Shown piece after piece: positions 41,110-49,265 of a DNA stretch of 64,000 nucleotides. Under the pieces are notes generated by a model, which was not told where the DNA came from, made no database searches, and saw nothing but the letters and a program-made list of their open reading frames with translations. The translations under genes were made by a program, and so were the position numbers. The stretch's first letter is position 1. Every line of letters starts with the position of its first letter. This stretch comes from JBGPOS01 sp041488155 (GTDB lineage: Bacteria > Chloroflexota > Dehalococcoidia > Tepidiformales > Tepidiformaceae), in contig JBGPOS010000004.1 of the NCBI GenBank assembly GCA_041488155.1, positions 24,897 to 88,896 of the forward strand. Reading direction: 5' to 3'.

Positions 41110-41382
41110 CTATGACGTGCCGTGGCGGCTCCACAGCCGAAGCGTCTCGCGCAGCTGGCCGATCGCTTGTGGGCTCAGATCGACCCCCTCGAGGATGCAG
41201 TCCTCCAGGTGCCGATCGAGCACCATGAGTCCGGCCTGCTCGAGCCCCGATCGCGCGGCCAGGAGTTGGGTCAGCACGTCCTGGCAGGCGCGCCCCTCTT
41301 CGAGCATCTTGCGCAACCCGCGCACCTGGCCCTCGACCCGCGACAGGCGATCCTGCAGCTTCTTGTCGTCCTCGACATCCAT
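41110..41382 (-). CDS. csoR: CsoR-family copper-type metal-sensing repressor
   Basis: 90 aa four-helix-bundle repressor: KLQDRLSRVEGQVRGLRKM, then Cys33 in GRACQDVL, His58 and Cys62 in LDRHLEDCI. This Cys-His-Cys set is the Cu(I) site of CsoR, as opposed to the His-lacking CstR or RcnR patterns. A matching operator lies 33 bp upstream in the divergent promoter region, so it probably controls itself and trxA-trxB rather than a copper ATPase. Confidence 0.88.
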   Translation of the reverse strand: MDVEDDKKLQDRLSRVEGQVRGLRKMLEEGRACQDVLTQLLAARSGLEQAGLMVLDRHLEDCILEGVDLSPQAIGQLRETLRLWSRHGTS

Positions 41383-41405
41383 CCCGGTTCTCCGGCTGCC
41401 AATCG

Positions 41406-41434
41406 TTGACAGATATACCCCTATGGGGTATGCT
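41406..41434 (+). promoter_or_regulatory. trxA promoter with embedded CsoR operator
   Basis: Perfect TTGACA (41406-41411) and TATGCT (41429-41434) with a 17-bp spacer. The spacer and -10 contain ATACCCC-TAT-GGGGTAT (41415-41431), two perfect 7-bp arms, the classic CsoR-family operator type. Repressor binding would occlude the promoter. The minus-strand TATATC within it may serve csoR. Confidence 0.8.
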
Positions 41435-41494
41435 GACTACCAAGATACTCCAGGCAGACGACAAGTCAACCTGTGTCGAAAGGACACCTTCAAA

Positions 41495-41821
41495 ATGTCA
41501 GAACCGCGCGAAATCACGGACGCCACCTTCGATAGTGACGTCGTCAAGTCCGACGTCCCTGCACTGATCGACTTCTGGGCCCCGTGGTGCGGCCCCTGCC
41601 GCATGGTTGCTCCGATCGTTGCCGAACTCAGCGAGGAGTACGCCGGCAAGATCAACTTTTTCAAGATGAACACCGACGAAAACCCCGCCGTCCCCACCAA
41701 GTTCGGCATTCGCAGCATCCCCACGCTCATGGTGTTCCAGGGCGGCGACCTCAAGGCGACAATCGTTGGCTTCCGTCCGAAGAGCGATCTCAAGAAGCGA
41801 ATCGACGAAGCGCTCGTCTAG
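41495..41821 (+). CDS. trxA: Thioredoxin
   Basis: 108 aa, the standard length. Active site FWAPWCGPCRMVAP with Cys32 and Cys35, cis-Pro in RSIPTLMVFQGG. ATG with AAAGGA upstream. First gene after the CsoR-type promoter and followed by thioredoxin reductase, so it probably serves the general thiol-reducing system with some metal- or thiol-stress control. Confidence 0.96.
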   Translation: MSEPREITDATFDSDVVKSDVPALIDFWAPWCGPCRMVAPIVAELSEEYAGKINFFKMNTDENPAVPTKFGIRSIPTLMVFQGGDLKATIVGFRPKSDLKKRIDEALV

Positions 41822-41880
41822 TCTGCAAAGGCAAGAGGCCCGCGTCTCAGGCGGCAGCCCGTCGCCCAGGATGAAACCCG

Positions 41881-42819
41881 TTGGAAGAACGTGATATCGC
41901 CATCGTCGGGGGTGGCGGGGCGGGATTGACTGCCGCCCTCTACGCCGCACGCGCCCGCCGCAAGACGGTAGTGTTCGAGCACCGCGTCACAGGCGGTCAG
42001 ATCGCCACGACCGACCTCGTTGAGAACTACCCCGGCTTTCCGGGCGGAGTGAACGGCTTCGACCTCGCCCAGCTCTTCCTCCAGCAGGCCGAAAAGTTCG
42101 GGGCGGCGATGGTCTACGAAGACGTAGTTGCCCTGCGCGTGGAGCCTGACGGCACGTTCGGGCTCGACACAGCCGCAGGCAACTGGCGCGCCAAGGCCGT
42201 CATCGTCACCGCCGGCGCCGATTACAACAAGCTCGGCGTGCCCGGCGAAGAGAAGTTCACGGGCCGGGGCTTGAGCTACTGCGCTACCTGCGATGCCGCG
42301 TTCTTCGCTGGGCAAGAGGTCGCAGTGGTCGGTGGAGGCGACGCCGCCCTCGACGAAGGGATCTTCGTCACCCGCTACGCCAGCCGTGTACACGTCATCC
42401 ACCGCCGCGACACCTTCCGGGCCAGCCGCCTGCTCCAGGAACGGGCCTTCGCGAACCCGCGGATGGACTTCACCTTGGACACGGTGGTCGAAGCGATCAC
42501 CGGTGCCGAGACCGTGACCGGGATCGACCTTCGCAACCTGAAGACGGGGGGCACGAGCCACCTGCCCGTCTCAGGGGTATTCATCTTCGTGGGCCAGACG
42601 CCCAACAACGGCCTGTTGCGCGGCCTCGTTGAGCTGGATGCCGGTGGACACGCCGTCGTCGACCTCAACATGCGAACCTCGGTGCCGGGGTTGTTCGTGG
42701 CCGGCGACTTGCGCACAGATTCCGCCCGGCAGTTGGTGGCCGCCTGCGGCGACGGCGCCACCGCGGCGATCGCCGCGGAGCACTATCTCGCCGGCCGGTT
42801 TGGCTCCCAGCTCGCCTGA
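41881..42819 (+). CDS. trxB: Thioredoxin reductase
   Basis: 312 aa, TTG start. FAD site IAIVGGGGAGLTAALYAARA, redox-active Cys134/Cys137 in SYCATCDAAFF, NADPH site VAVVGGGDAALDEG with HRRDTFRAS, and the second FAD motif PGLFVAGDLR (usually GD-x-R, present). Acts with the thioredoxin encoded 59 nt upstream. Confidence 0.95.
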   Translation: MEERDIAIVGGGGAGLTAALYAARARRKTVVFEHRVTGGQIATTDLVENYPGFPGGVNGFDLAQLFLQQAEKFGAAMVYEDVVALRVEPDGTFGLDTAAGNWRAKAVIVTAGADYNKLGVPGEEKFTGRGLSYCATCDAAFFAGQEVAVVGGGDAALDEGIFVTRYASRVHVIHRRDTFRASRLLQERAFANPRMDFTLDTVVEAITGAETVTGIDLRNLKTGGTSHLPVSGVFIFVGQTPNNGLLRGLVELDAGGHAVVDLNMRTSVPGLFVAGDLRTDSARQLVAACGDGATAAIAAEHYLAGRFGSQLA

Positions 42820-42865
42820 ACGGCTACAATCGGTCTGGCAACAAGCCCCGGTGGTGCGCGTTTCC

Positions 42866-43168
42866 ATGCCCCTCTACGAATTCCAGTGCACGAAGTGCGG
42901 CGCGCGCGACGAGGTGTTCGCGCGCAGCATGTCGGCTGAGGTGAAGACGCCGCTTTGCCCGAAAGGCGGCGGCAAGGCCGGCCACGCGATGCAACGAGTC
43001 GTCAGCGGCTTCGCCCGCCACCTCACATCGGCCGACCAGCTCGCCGAAGCCGAGGCCAAATGGGGCAAGGAAGTCAACGCCGCGATGGGCCCCGAACCCG
43101 ACGTGGGCAAGTACGCTCGCCGCTATGAGTCGCTCTCCAAGAACCTGCCGAAAAAAGAGGACCTCTAG
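42866..43168 (+). CDS. FmdB-type zinc-ribbon protein with degenerate second metal pair
   Basis: 100 aa from the ATG at 42866 (GTG codons at 42851 and 42854 are alternatives). Starts MPLYEFQCTKCGARDEVF, the FmdB signature. The expected second CPxCG pair reads LCPKGGGKAGHAM, so one Cys is missing; the nearby His could substitute. The C-terminal half is helical and charged. TACAAT at 42824-42829 is a likely -10. Regulatory role in the family is unproven. Confidence 0.78.
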   Translation: MPLYEFQCTKCGARDEVFARSMSAEVKTPLCPKGGGKAGHAMQRVVSGFARHLTSADQLAEAEAKWGKEVNAAMGPEPDVGKYARRYESLSKNLPKKEDL

Positions 43169-43266
43169 CACCAGCGCCATCCCGGTGCGTGCCCGTTCCT
43201 ACCACATTCGAAGATGCGGGCCTATACTCCGTCCAGAGCAACCGGCGGGCAGGAGGTGGCCATATC

Positions 43267-43809
43267 GTGAGTGAAACCTCCACCTATCGCTCGGAAGTTG
43301 TCGCCCGTCTGCGAACTGCTACCGACGACCTCGCCTGGGCGGTGCGCGGTTTGACCGCCGAACAACTCGCCTACAAGCCCGACGACGACGATTGGTCGAT
43401 CCACGAGCACCTCGCCCACCTCCGCGACATGGAACAGGAGGTCTACCTCCCCCTTCTCCGCTGGGCGACCGTCCCCGACATGCTCGATCCGCTCGACTAC
43501 AGCAGGCGCGATTGGCATCAGCGCCGCTACCGCCCGGAAGAGGCGATCATCGCGATCATGAACGACATCGGGCGCATCCGTGACGAAGAGCTCCTGATCT
43601 TCCGAGACATGAGCGACATCACGTGGACCCGCTACCGCATCGACACCCGCTGGGGCCCGCTCACCTGCCAGTGGACGGCCGAGCTCATGTACCGCCACGT
43701 GCTCGACCACCTGCAGTGCATCATGGCTCTCCGTCAGGACCTCAACCTGGCCGCGCTCCAGCCACCGGCGGTCGTGGTTGGCGGCTACATCGGGGGCACC
43801 AGCCAGTAG
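43267..43809 (+). CDS. DinB-fold protein (first copy)
   Basis: 180 aa from the GTG at 43267 (AGGAGG 10 nt upstream). Four-helix DinB/YfiT pattern with metal-type His residues: WSIHEHLAHLRDMEQEV and ELMYRHVLDHLQC. DinB-like proteins include thiol-dependent transferases and uncharacterised stress proteins. TATACT at about 43232 may be its -10. The CitE-like gene follows immediately. Confidence 0.82.
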   Translation: MSETSTYRSEVVARLRTATDDLAWAVRGLTAEQLAYKPDDDDWSIHEHLAHLRDMEQEVYLPLLRWATVPDMLDPLDYSRRDWHQRRYRPEEAIIAIMNDIGRIRDEELLIFRDMSDITWTRYRIDTRWGPLTCQWTAELMYRHVLDHLQCIMALRQDLNLAALQPPAVVVGGYIGGTSQ

Positions 43810-44634
43810 ATGCGTCTCCGCAGCACGGTCACCATCCCGGCAGGAAGCGCCGGCCTGGATGCGGCGCTCGAATCGGCCGCTGACGCGATCGCCCTTAGCC
43901 TCGTCGATGCCTCGCGCGCGGTGGGGGCCTTGCGAAGCGCCGCCCTCGAAGCCCTCCCTCGCATCGCGGCTGCTGGAAAGGTCGCGCTGGTGGCCGTCAA
44001 CCACCCACGCACGCGTCTTCTGCGGGACGACCTCGACGCCATCGTCACACCGCTCCTCGGGGGGGTCCTCCTCCCCCACGCCGTGGAGCCCCAGGACGTG
44101 CGCGACCTCGCGGTCCTCCTGCGCGAATTCGAATACAACCGAGGCATCGAGCCGGGAGCTGTCCGGGCGCTGCCGGTCATCGACACCGCCCGAGGCCTCC
44201 TGCGCGCCGCTGAGACGGCCCAGGCGGCGCCGCGGGTGGCGGGGCTGGTCTTCGCTGCGGCCGCCTACGCACGGGACGTGGGCGCCCGCCACGAAGAGAG
44301 GGGATCGCGGCTGGCCTACGCCCAGGGGGCGGTGGTGGCTGCGGCTCGTGCCTTCGACGTGCTCCCCCTCGTCGTTGCCGGTCCGCTCGAACTCCTCCAC
44401 TGGTCCCAGTGCGGGTTCAGTGGCGCCCTCCTCCCGGACCCCGGCGGGGTCACCGCCGCGAACGCCGCCTTCACACCCACGAGATCGTCTCTCGACCGTG
44501 CTCGCAGCGCGAGCGAAACCTTCGAAGCGGCCCGCGCCGAAGGCGCCTGGGTGGCACGTGCCGGCCACGACGTGGTCGATGCGCACACCGCGCGCAAGGC
44601 CAGGCAGGTGCTCGATCATGCCCCCGAATCCTGA
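43810..44634 (+). CDS. CitE/HpcH-like aldolase-fold protein, probably catalytically altered
   Basis: 274 aa. The overall course matches CitE-like lyases: VIDTARGLLRAAETAQAAPR, LVFAAAAYARDVGAR, RLAYAQGAVVAAARAFDV, QCGFSGALLPDPGGVTAANA, AFTPT. Several metal or substrate residues differ: IET is IDT, the GAADYA Asp is replaced (FAAAAYA), DLEDAV is SLVDAS, and the usual GK..IHP is lost. It may therefore not be an active Mg-dependent lyase. It starts directly at the DinB stop. Confidence 0.68.
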   Translation: MRLRSTVTIPAGSAGLDAALESAADAIALSLVDASRAVGALRSAALEALPRIAAAGKVALVAVNHPRTRLLRDDLDAIVTPLLGGVLLPHAVEPQDVRDLAVLLREFEYNRGIEPGAVRALPVIDTARGLLRAAETAQAAPRVAGLVFAAAAYARDVGARHEERGSRLAYAQGAVVAAARAFDVLPLVVAGPLELLHWSQCGFSGALLPDPGGVTAANAAFTPTRSSLDRARSASETFEAARAEGAWVARAGHDVVDAHTARKARQVLDHAPES

Positions 44635-44652
44635 GACGCGTCAGCTAACGCG

Positions 44653-46179
44653 ATGACTCAACCTCTTCCGCGAAGCCTTCCGAAGAACGCGATCGTCGTC
44701 CTTCTCGACAGCCTGAACCGCCACATGCTGGGTTCCTACGGCGGCACGGAGTTCGCAACACCCAACCTCGACGCCTTCGCGAAGCAATCTCTGCGGTTCG
44801 AAAAGCACTACACCGGCTCCTTGCCCTGCATGCCCGCCCGCCACGACATCCTCTGCGGCGCCCTCGACTTTCTCTGGCGGCCCTGGGGTTCGATCGAGAT
44901 CTGGGAGGACGCTATCACGACTCACCTCCGTGAGGCGGGCGTCGTCTCCATGCTGATCTCCGACCATCCCCACCTCTTCGAGACCGGCGGCGAAAACTAC
45001 CACGTCGAGTTCAACGGCTGGGTCTATGAACGCGGCCACGAGGGCGACCCCTGGAAGACCCGCCCAGACCCCAGCTGGCTCGGTGCTCCCGGCTTTGGCC
45101 GGCCCTGGCTGCCCTACGACAATTCGCGCGGCTACTTCCACGACGAGTGGGACTTCCCCGGACCGCGAACCATGACCGCGGCCGCCGAGTGGCTCGACCG
45201 CAATGCCGGCTACCACGACCGCTTCTTTCTGTTTGTCGACGAGTTCGACCCCCACGAACCGTTCGATACGCCCGAGCCCTACGCCACGCTCTACGACGAA
45301 ACCTGGGAGGGCCCGCACCTCATCTGGCCACCCTACGTCAACGGCGGCATCCGCAGAGGCCTCCTCGATGAGCGCCAGGCGAGGCAGGTCCGCGCCCAGT
45401 ACGGCGGCAAACTCACAATGATCGATCGATGGTTCGGCAAGATCATCGAGTCCATCGACCGCCAGAACCTCTGGGACGACACGTCCGTCATCGTTTGCAC
45501 CGACCACGGCCACTACCTCGGCGAAAAGGACATCTGGGGCAAGCCAGGCGTGCCGGTCTATGAACCGCTGGGCCACATCCCTCTGATGGTGCGCTGGCCA
45601 GGCGTCGCCCCGCGCACGATCACCTCGCTCACGACCAGCGTCGACATCTTCGCGACGCTCGTCGACATCTTTGGCGTCCAGCCGCGGCACAGCACCCATG
45701 GACGGTCACTCCTCCCGCTCATCGCCGGCGAGGTGCGCTCGATCCGCGACCATGCCCTCTCCGGCGTTTGGGGCCGCGAGATCAACCTGATCGATGCCGA
45801 ATGCAAGTACACCCGCGCTCCCGATGGGGAGAACTTCCCCCTGTCGATGTGGTCCAACCGCTGGTCAACGATGCCGACGCACGGCCCCGGCGGGTCTAGC
45901 GCTCGCCTTCCGCGGCCGGATGAACGCGCCTACCTCGACCACATGCCCGGATCGCTCGTCCCTGTCATCCGGCAGCCTTTCCAGTCGGGCGACATGGTGC
46001 CGTACTGGGCCACCGGCAGGTTCAACGGCAACCACCTCTACCGCCCAGGGGAGGACCCCGGGGAAGAACACAACCTGGTTGGCACGCGCGTCGAAGGTGA
46101 AATCGCCGACAAGCTCCGCCAGGCCCTCAAGGAAGTGTCCGCCCCGGACGACCAGTTTGTCCGCCTCGGCATGTCCTGA
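44653..46179 (+). CDS. Type I sulfatase (Cys-type formylglycine motif)
   Basis: 508 aa. Metal-binding start IVVLLDSLNRHMLGSYGG, formylglycine motif LPCMPARHDI with Cys59 in the CxPxR sequence, FFLFVDEFDPHEPFD, and VIVCTDHGHYLGEKDIWGKP as the second metal site. No signal peptide, so cytoplasmic as annotated. Substrate unknown; no formylglycine-generating enzyme gene is in the window. Related alkaline-phosphatase-fold phosphonate or choline sulfatases share this layout. Confidence 0.9.
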   Translation: MTQPLPRSLPKNAIVVLLDSLNRHMLGSYGGTEFATPNLDAFAKQSLRFEKHYTGSLPCMPARHDILCGALDFLWRPWGSIEIWEDAITTHLREAGVVSMLISDHPHLFETGGENYHVEFNGWVYERGHEGDPWKTRPDPSWLGAPGFGRPWLPYDNSRGYFHDEWDFPGPRTMTAAAEWLDRNAGYHDRFFLFVDEFDPHEPFDTPEPYATLYDETWEGPHLIWPPYVNGGIRRGLLDERQARQVRAQYGGKLTMIDRWFGKIIESIDRQNLWDDTSVIVCTDHGHYLGEKDIWGKPGVPVYEPLGHIPLMVRWPGVAPRTITSLTTSVDIFATLVDIFGVQPRHSTHGRSLLPLIAGEVRSIRDHALSGVWGREINLIDAECKYTRAPDGENFPLSMWSNRWSTMPTHGPGGSSARLPRPDERAYLDHMPGSLVPVIRQPFQSGDMVPYWATGRFNGNHLYRPGEDPGEEHNLVGTRVEGEIADKLRQALKEVSAPDDQFVRLGMS

Positions 46180-46208
46180 CGTCCGGCTCGCGACGCCCCG
46201 GGGCCGCG

Positions 46209-47321
46209 TCACTCGCTGGGCGGCACTGCCCACGACTCAGCCCATCGCTCCGACAGGAGTTCGAGCAGCTCGGCGGCTCGGCGCATCGCCGCTGCAACAT
46301 CGGGCTCGAGCGAAGTGAGGGCAAGAACCTTCTCGGAGGGCGATTCCAGCTGCCCGGCAAAGATGATGCAGGGCTTCCCTGCCGCCCCGGCGAGCTCCAG
46401 CAGGCGGCCGGTAGCCTTGCCCTGGAGCGACTGACTGTCGAAGCTTCCTTCACCGGTGACGACGACGTCGGCCCGCGCCAGCCGCTCGCGCAGCTCGGTC
46501 GCCTCCGCGACGATCTCAAAGCCGGGCCGTATCCGGGCACCGAGGAAGGCCACCAGGCCGCCCCCAAGGCCGCCGGCCGCCCCCGCGCCAGGCATGCCCG
46601 CGATGTCGACCCCGAGCGACCTCCGAACGACAGCCGCGTACCGCACCAGCGCCGCTTCCAGGATGTCGACCTGCTCCGGCGACGCACCCTTCTGCGGCCC
46701 ATACACCGCGGCCGCTCCGTTGGGCCCAACGAGCGGATTCGTCACGTCGGTCGCTACCACGACCTCGACGCCGGCGAGCTCCGGGGGTGGCCGCCAGTCG
46801 ATCCGGGCCAGGTCCGCCAGCGGTGCACCGCCACGCCCAATCTCCTCCCCTGCCTCGTCCAGAAATTGGGCGCCGAGCGCTCGCGCCATTCCTGCGCCGC
46901 CATCTGTGGTCGCCGAGCCACCAACGCCGACGACCAACATTGATGGACGCCTCGCCAGGGCCGCAACTATGAGTTCGCCAACGCCGAAGGAATCGGCGTA
47001 GAGGGGATCCAGTTCGTCCTTGCCGAGGTGGAAGATCCCGTTCGCCTGCGCAGCCTCGACGAAAGCGACGTTGCTTTCCGCCTGGATGAGGTATTGCCCC
47101 AGCACGTTGCGCCCCAGGGGGTCCTGGACGGCCTCGCCGTGCGTCTCTGCCCGGACGGCCCGTCGCAGGGCGTCGATGAAGCCCGGCCCGCCATCGGAGA
47201 GTGGTAAAAGATCGATCGTCCAGCCCGGGCGGGACTTCCCTATCCCGCGGGCAATCGCCGCCGCAGCCTCTTCGGCAGAGAGGCTTCCCTTGAACTCCTG
47301 GGGGGCCACGAGCACGCGCAT
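46209..47321 (-). CDS. Glycerate 2-kinase (GlxK/GarK family)
   Basis: 370 aa. MRVLVAPQEFKGSLSAEEAA, LLPLSDGGPGFIDAL, VGVGGSATTDGGAGMARALG, VVVATDVTNPLVGPNGAA, YGPQKGASPEQV, PGAGAAGGLGGG and VVTGEGSFDSQSLQGKA cover the whole family pattern. It phosphorylates glycerate from glyoxylate or serine metabolism. Upstream lie three heptads (TGTGCCC, TGTAACC, CGTCCCC on the minus strand). Confidence 0.93.
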   Translation of the reverse strand: MRVLVAPQEFKGSLSAEEAAAAIARGIGKSRPGWTIDLLPLSDGGPGFIDALRRAVRAETHGEAVQDPLGRNVLGQYLIQAESNVAFVEAAQANGIFHLGKDELDPLYADSFGVGELIVAALARRPSMLVVGVGGSATTDGGAGMARALGAQFLDEAGEEIGRGGAPLADLARIDWRPPPELAGVEVVVATDVTNPLVGPNGAAAVYGPQKGASPEQVDILEAALVRYAAVVRRSLGVDIAGMPGAGAAGGLGGGLVAFLGARIRPGFEIVAEATELRERLARADVVVTGEGSFDSQSLQGKATGRLLELAGAAGKPCIIFAGQLESPSEKVLALTSLEPDVAAAMRRAAELLELLSERWAESWAVPPSE

Positions 47322-47326
47322 TCCGA

Positions 47327-47347
47327 GGGCACAGGTTACAGGGGACG
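47327..47347 (-). repeat. Heptad repeat TGTNNCC upstream of glycerate kinase
   Basis: On the minus strand CGTCCCC, TGTAACC and TGTGCCC are contiguous in 7-nt register, ending 5 nt before the ATG. TAACCT inside it is a -10-like box 11 nt before the start codon. Confidence 0.5.
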
Positions 47348-47388
47348 GGGTACTGAAGCCCCACGCCTCCGGTCACGGCGCGCGCTGG

Positions 47389-47568
47389 TTAGAAACCCTC
47401 GCTGTACACGTGCCAACCCGCGAGGACGACGACCATCACCACGTAGGCCCAGAGCACGTTCCGGAGAAAGCGCAGCATGTCGCGCGCCCAGACGGAGCGG
47501 AAGACGAGCGCCATCACAACGAGCAGGACGAAGAATCCGAGGGAGGCCTCAACCAGGAACGCCTTCAC
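47389..47568 (-). CDS. Small two-helix membrane protein (59 aa)
   Basis: GTG start; the product has one helix at about residues 9-23 (SLGFFVLLVVMALVF), a basic turn RSVWARDMLRFLRN, and a second helix (VLWAYVVMVVVLAGWHV), ending YSEGF. The helix-basic loop-helix shape and open frame of exactly this span make a real gene likely, though no strong ribosome site is visible. No family recognised. Confidence 0.55.
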   Translation of the reverse strand: MKAFLVEASLGFFVLLVVMALVFRSVWARDMLRFLRNVLWAYVVMVVVLAGWHVYSEGF

Positions 47569-47611
47569 GCGCAGACGCCCCGGTCGCGGCGCAGGTCAGG
47601 CGGCCAGCGGG

Positions 47612-48001
47612 TCAATCGGAGACGACGCTGCGCCTGGCGAAGCGCCAGCCCTGCCCCTTGTTCACCAACTCATCCCGATAGAGCCCTGTTGCCGCGATCG
47701 TAGCGGGCTGGCCTTCGGCGAGCCTCAGGAAAATCAGGTAGCAGGTGCCGGACGCTCCGTTAGCAGCCGGTTCAACTACCAGGTTGTTCGTCCAGTGCCG
47801 CGCCTTCAGCCGGGACGAGAACGCTTTCGCAAAGGCGACAAGCGCCTCGCGACCCGCCAAGTCCCCGCTGGCCGACGACGAGAAGGCGCCATCGCCGGTG
47901 AAGGTGTCGGCCCAGGCTTCCGCGTTTCCCGAATCGATGGCGTGGTTGTAACGGGCGTAGAGCTGCTGGATGGCCAGTTGGTCCTCGACACTGAGCGACA
48001 C
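47612..48001 (-). CDS. SnoaL-like / NTF2-fold protein
   Basis: 129 aa from the GTG at 48001 (AGGAG about 8 nt upstream). Typical start EDQLAIQQLYARYNHAIDSG followed by AWADTFTGDGAF, AFSSRLKARHWTNNLVVE and GQGWRFARRSVV, the nuclear transport factor 2-like cone fold of SnoaL_4 proteins. Possible small-molecule isomerase or binding protein; substrate unknown. Confidence 0.85.
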   Translation of the reverse strand: MSLSVEDQLAIQQLYARYNHAIDSGNAEAWADTFTGDGAFSSSASGDLAGREALVAFAKAFSSRLKARHWTNNLVVEPAANGASGTCYLIFLRLAEGQPATIAATGLYRDELVNKGQGWRFARRSVVSD

Positions 48002-48121
48002 AGGGGATCTCCTGATTGGAAGTGCGCGAAGGATACCGCATCGGCGCACCCGCGGCCGCTGTGGCTGGAGGTAAAGGCGCGCCGCCGTTTCTCAGCGGAC
48101 GGCTTGCCGTACGATAGGCGC

Positions 48122-48823
48122 ATGCTCTTTCGCGCCGGCCTGCTCGTTCTTGGCATCTCGCTTCTCGCTGCCGGCTGCGGCGGCTCGACGTACCACACGA
48201 ACCGTGCTGACGACGCCTACGACCTCGAAGCGATGGCACTCACGGACGCCGATCTCCCGGCGGGGATCGCAGAGAAGCAGGCGCGCTCCTTCGACAACGA
48301 GGAGTGGGCCAACGTGCTCGACGACGTCAACCCCGAGGCCAAGAAGAACCAGCTCGACGCCCTGGGCCGGCTGCGCAGCGCGGCGAAGGTGTTCAGTTGG
48401 GAGACGCCGCTCGAACACCTCGGCCGCAGCTACCAGATCACCTCTCAATCCACGCTCTTCACCAGCGTGAAGGCCGCCCAGGACTCCCTCAAGAAGCTCT
48501 GCGACCTGCCGATCGACGACAAGAATCCGATCGAGGAGTTCAAGGTGAGCGGAGTCGGGGACGAGGCTGCGGGCTTCTTTGTGATAGAGCAACTCCCCAA
48601 CTTCGGCACCTCTATCGACACGGCCATCTGTTTCCGCACCGGCAGAATCGTCCACGCAATCGTCGCGAGCGGCCTCGACGGTACCCAGGACATCGGCGGG
48701 GGAGTGCGCCTGGCGAAGAAGATGCTCATTCACATCGACGCCGCCTTCGAAGCGAAGTCCACCGCCACGAAGGCCCCCGGGGACACGCGGGCGGCTCCTA
48801 CCGCTACTCCGAGAGGCCGCTAG
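48122..48823 (+). CDS. Lipoprotein of unknown function
   Basis: 233 aa from the ATG at 48122, with TACGAT 6 nt upstream (leaderless type). Lipoprotein signal LLVLGISLLAAGCGG with Cys19. The mature domain has ALTDADLPAGIAEKQARSFD near its start and a Thr/Ala/Pro-rich tail. DLPAG is seen in other uncharacterised exported proteins. The 3' end overlaps the convergent thioesterase gene by 20 bp. Confidence 0.72.
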   Translation: MLFRAGLLVLGISLLAAGCGGSTYHTNRADDAYDLEAMALTDADLPAGIAEKQARSFDNEEWANVLDDVNPEAKKNQLDALGRLRSAAKVFSWETPLEHLGRSYQITSQSTLFTSVKAAQDSLKKLCDLPIDDKNPIEEFKVSGVGDEAAGFFVIEQLPNFGTSIDTAICFRTGRIVHAIVASGLDGTQDIGGGVRLAKKMLIHIDAAFEAKSTATKAPGDTRAAPTATPRGR

Positions 48824-49265
48824 CCGCCACTTGCCGCAGTACGTAGGTCGTCCGCCCGCGCGCGCACACCCGCCCCTCCTCGTCGAGGATGCTGACCTCA
48901 GTGACAGCGAGCTGCCGCCCCTTCTTGACGACCGTCGCCTCCGCGTAGACGTGTTCGCCGAGCGCCGGCCGCAGAAAGCTGATGTTGAGCTCGGCAGTCC
49001 CGACGGCCTGCTCCCCACTGCGGAACATCGGGATGAGCGCTTCCAGCATCGCCATATCGACCAGCGCCGCCAGCAGCCCCCCGTGGACACTGCCGCCCAC
49101 CCCACCCATCGTCAGGCGGCTCGTCTTCAGACGGATCCGTGAGAACCCCGGTCTCGCCTCCATCCTCGTAACCCCGAGGGCCTGGTGCAAAGGGAAGGCG
49201 TCGAAGTCTCGCTGGTCCCGGTAGCGCGTCGGCGGCTCATCTCCCGCCTGGGGTCCGGTTGTCAC
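48804..49265 (-). CDS. PaaI-type hot-dog thioesterase
   Basis: 153 aa from the GTG at 49265, overlapping the enoyl-CoA hydratase stop by 4 nt. The hot-dog signature is VGGSVHGGLLAALVDMAML followed by TAELNISFLRPALGEHVYAEATV and RTTYVL. It hydrolyses acyl- or aryl-CoA esters. Coupled to the hydratase, so both may act on the same CoA pathway. Confidence 0.88.
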   Translation of the reverse strand: MTTGPQAGDEPPTRYRDQRDFDAFPLHQALGVTRMEARPGFSRIRLKTSRLTMGGVGGSVHGGLLAALVDMAMLEALIPMFRSGEQAVGTAELNISFLRPALGEHVYAEATVVKKGRQLAVTEVSILDEEGRVCARGRTTYVLRQVAASGLSE

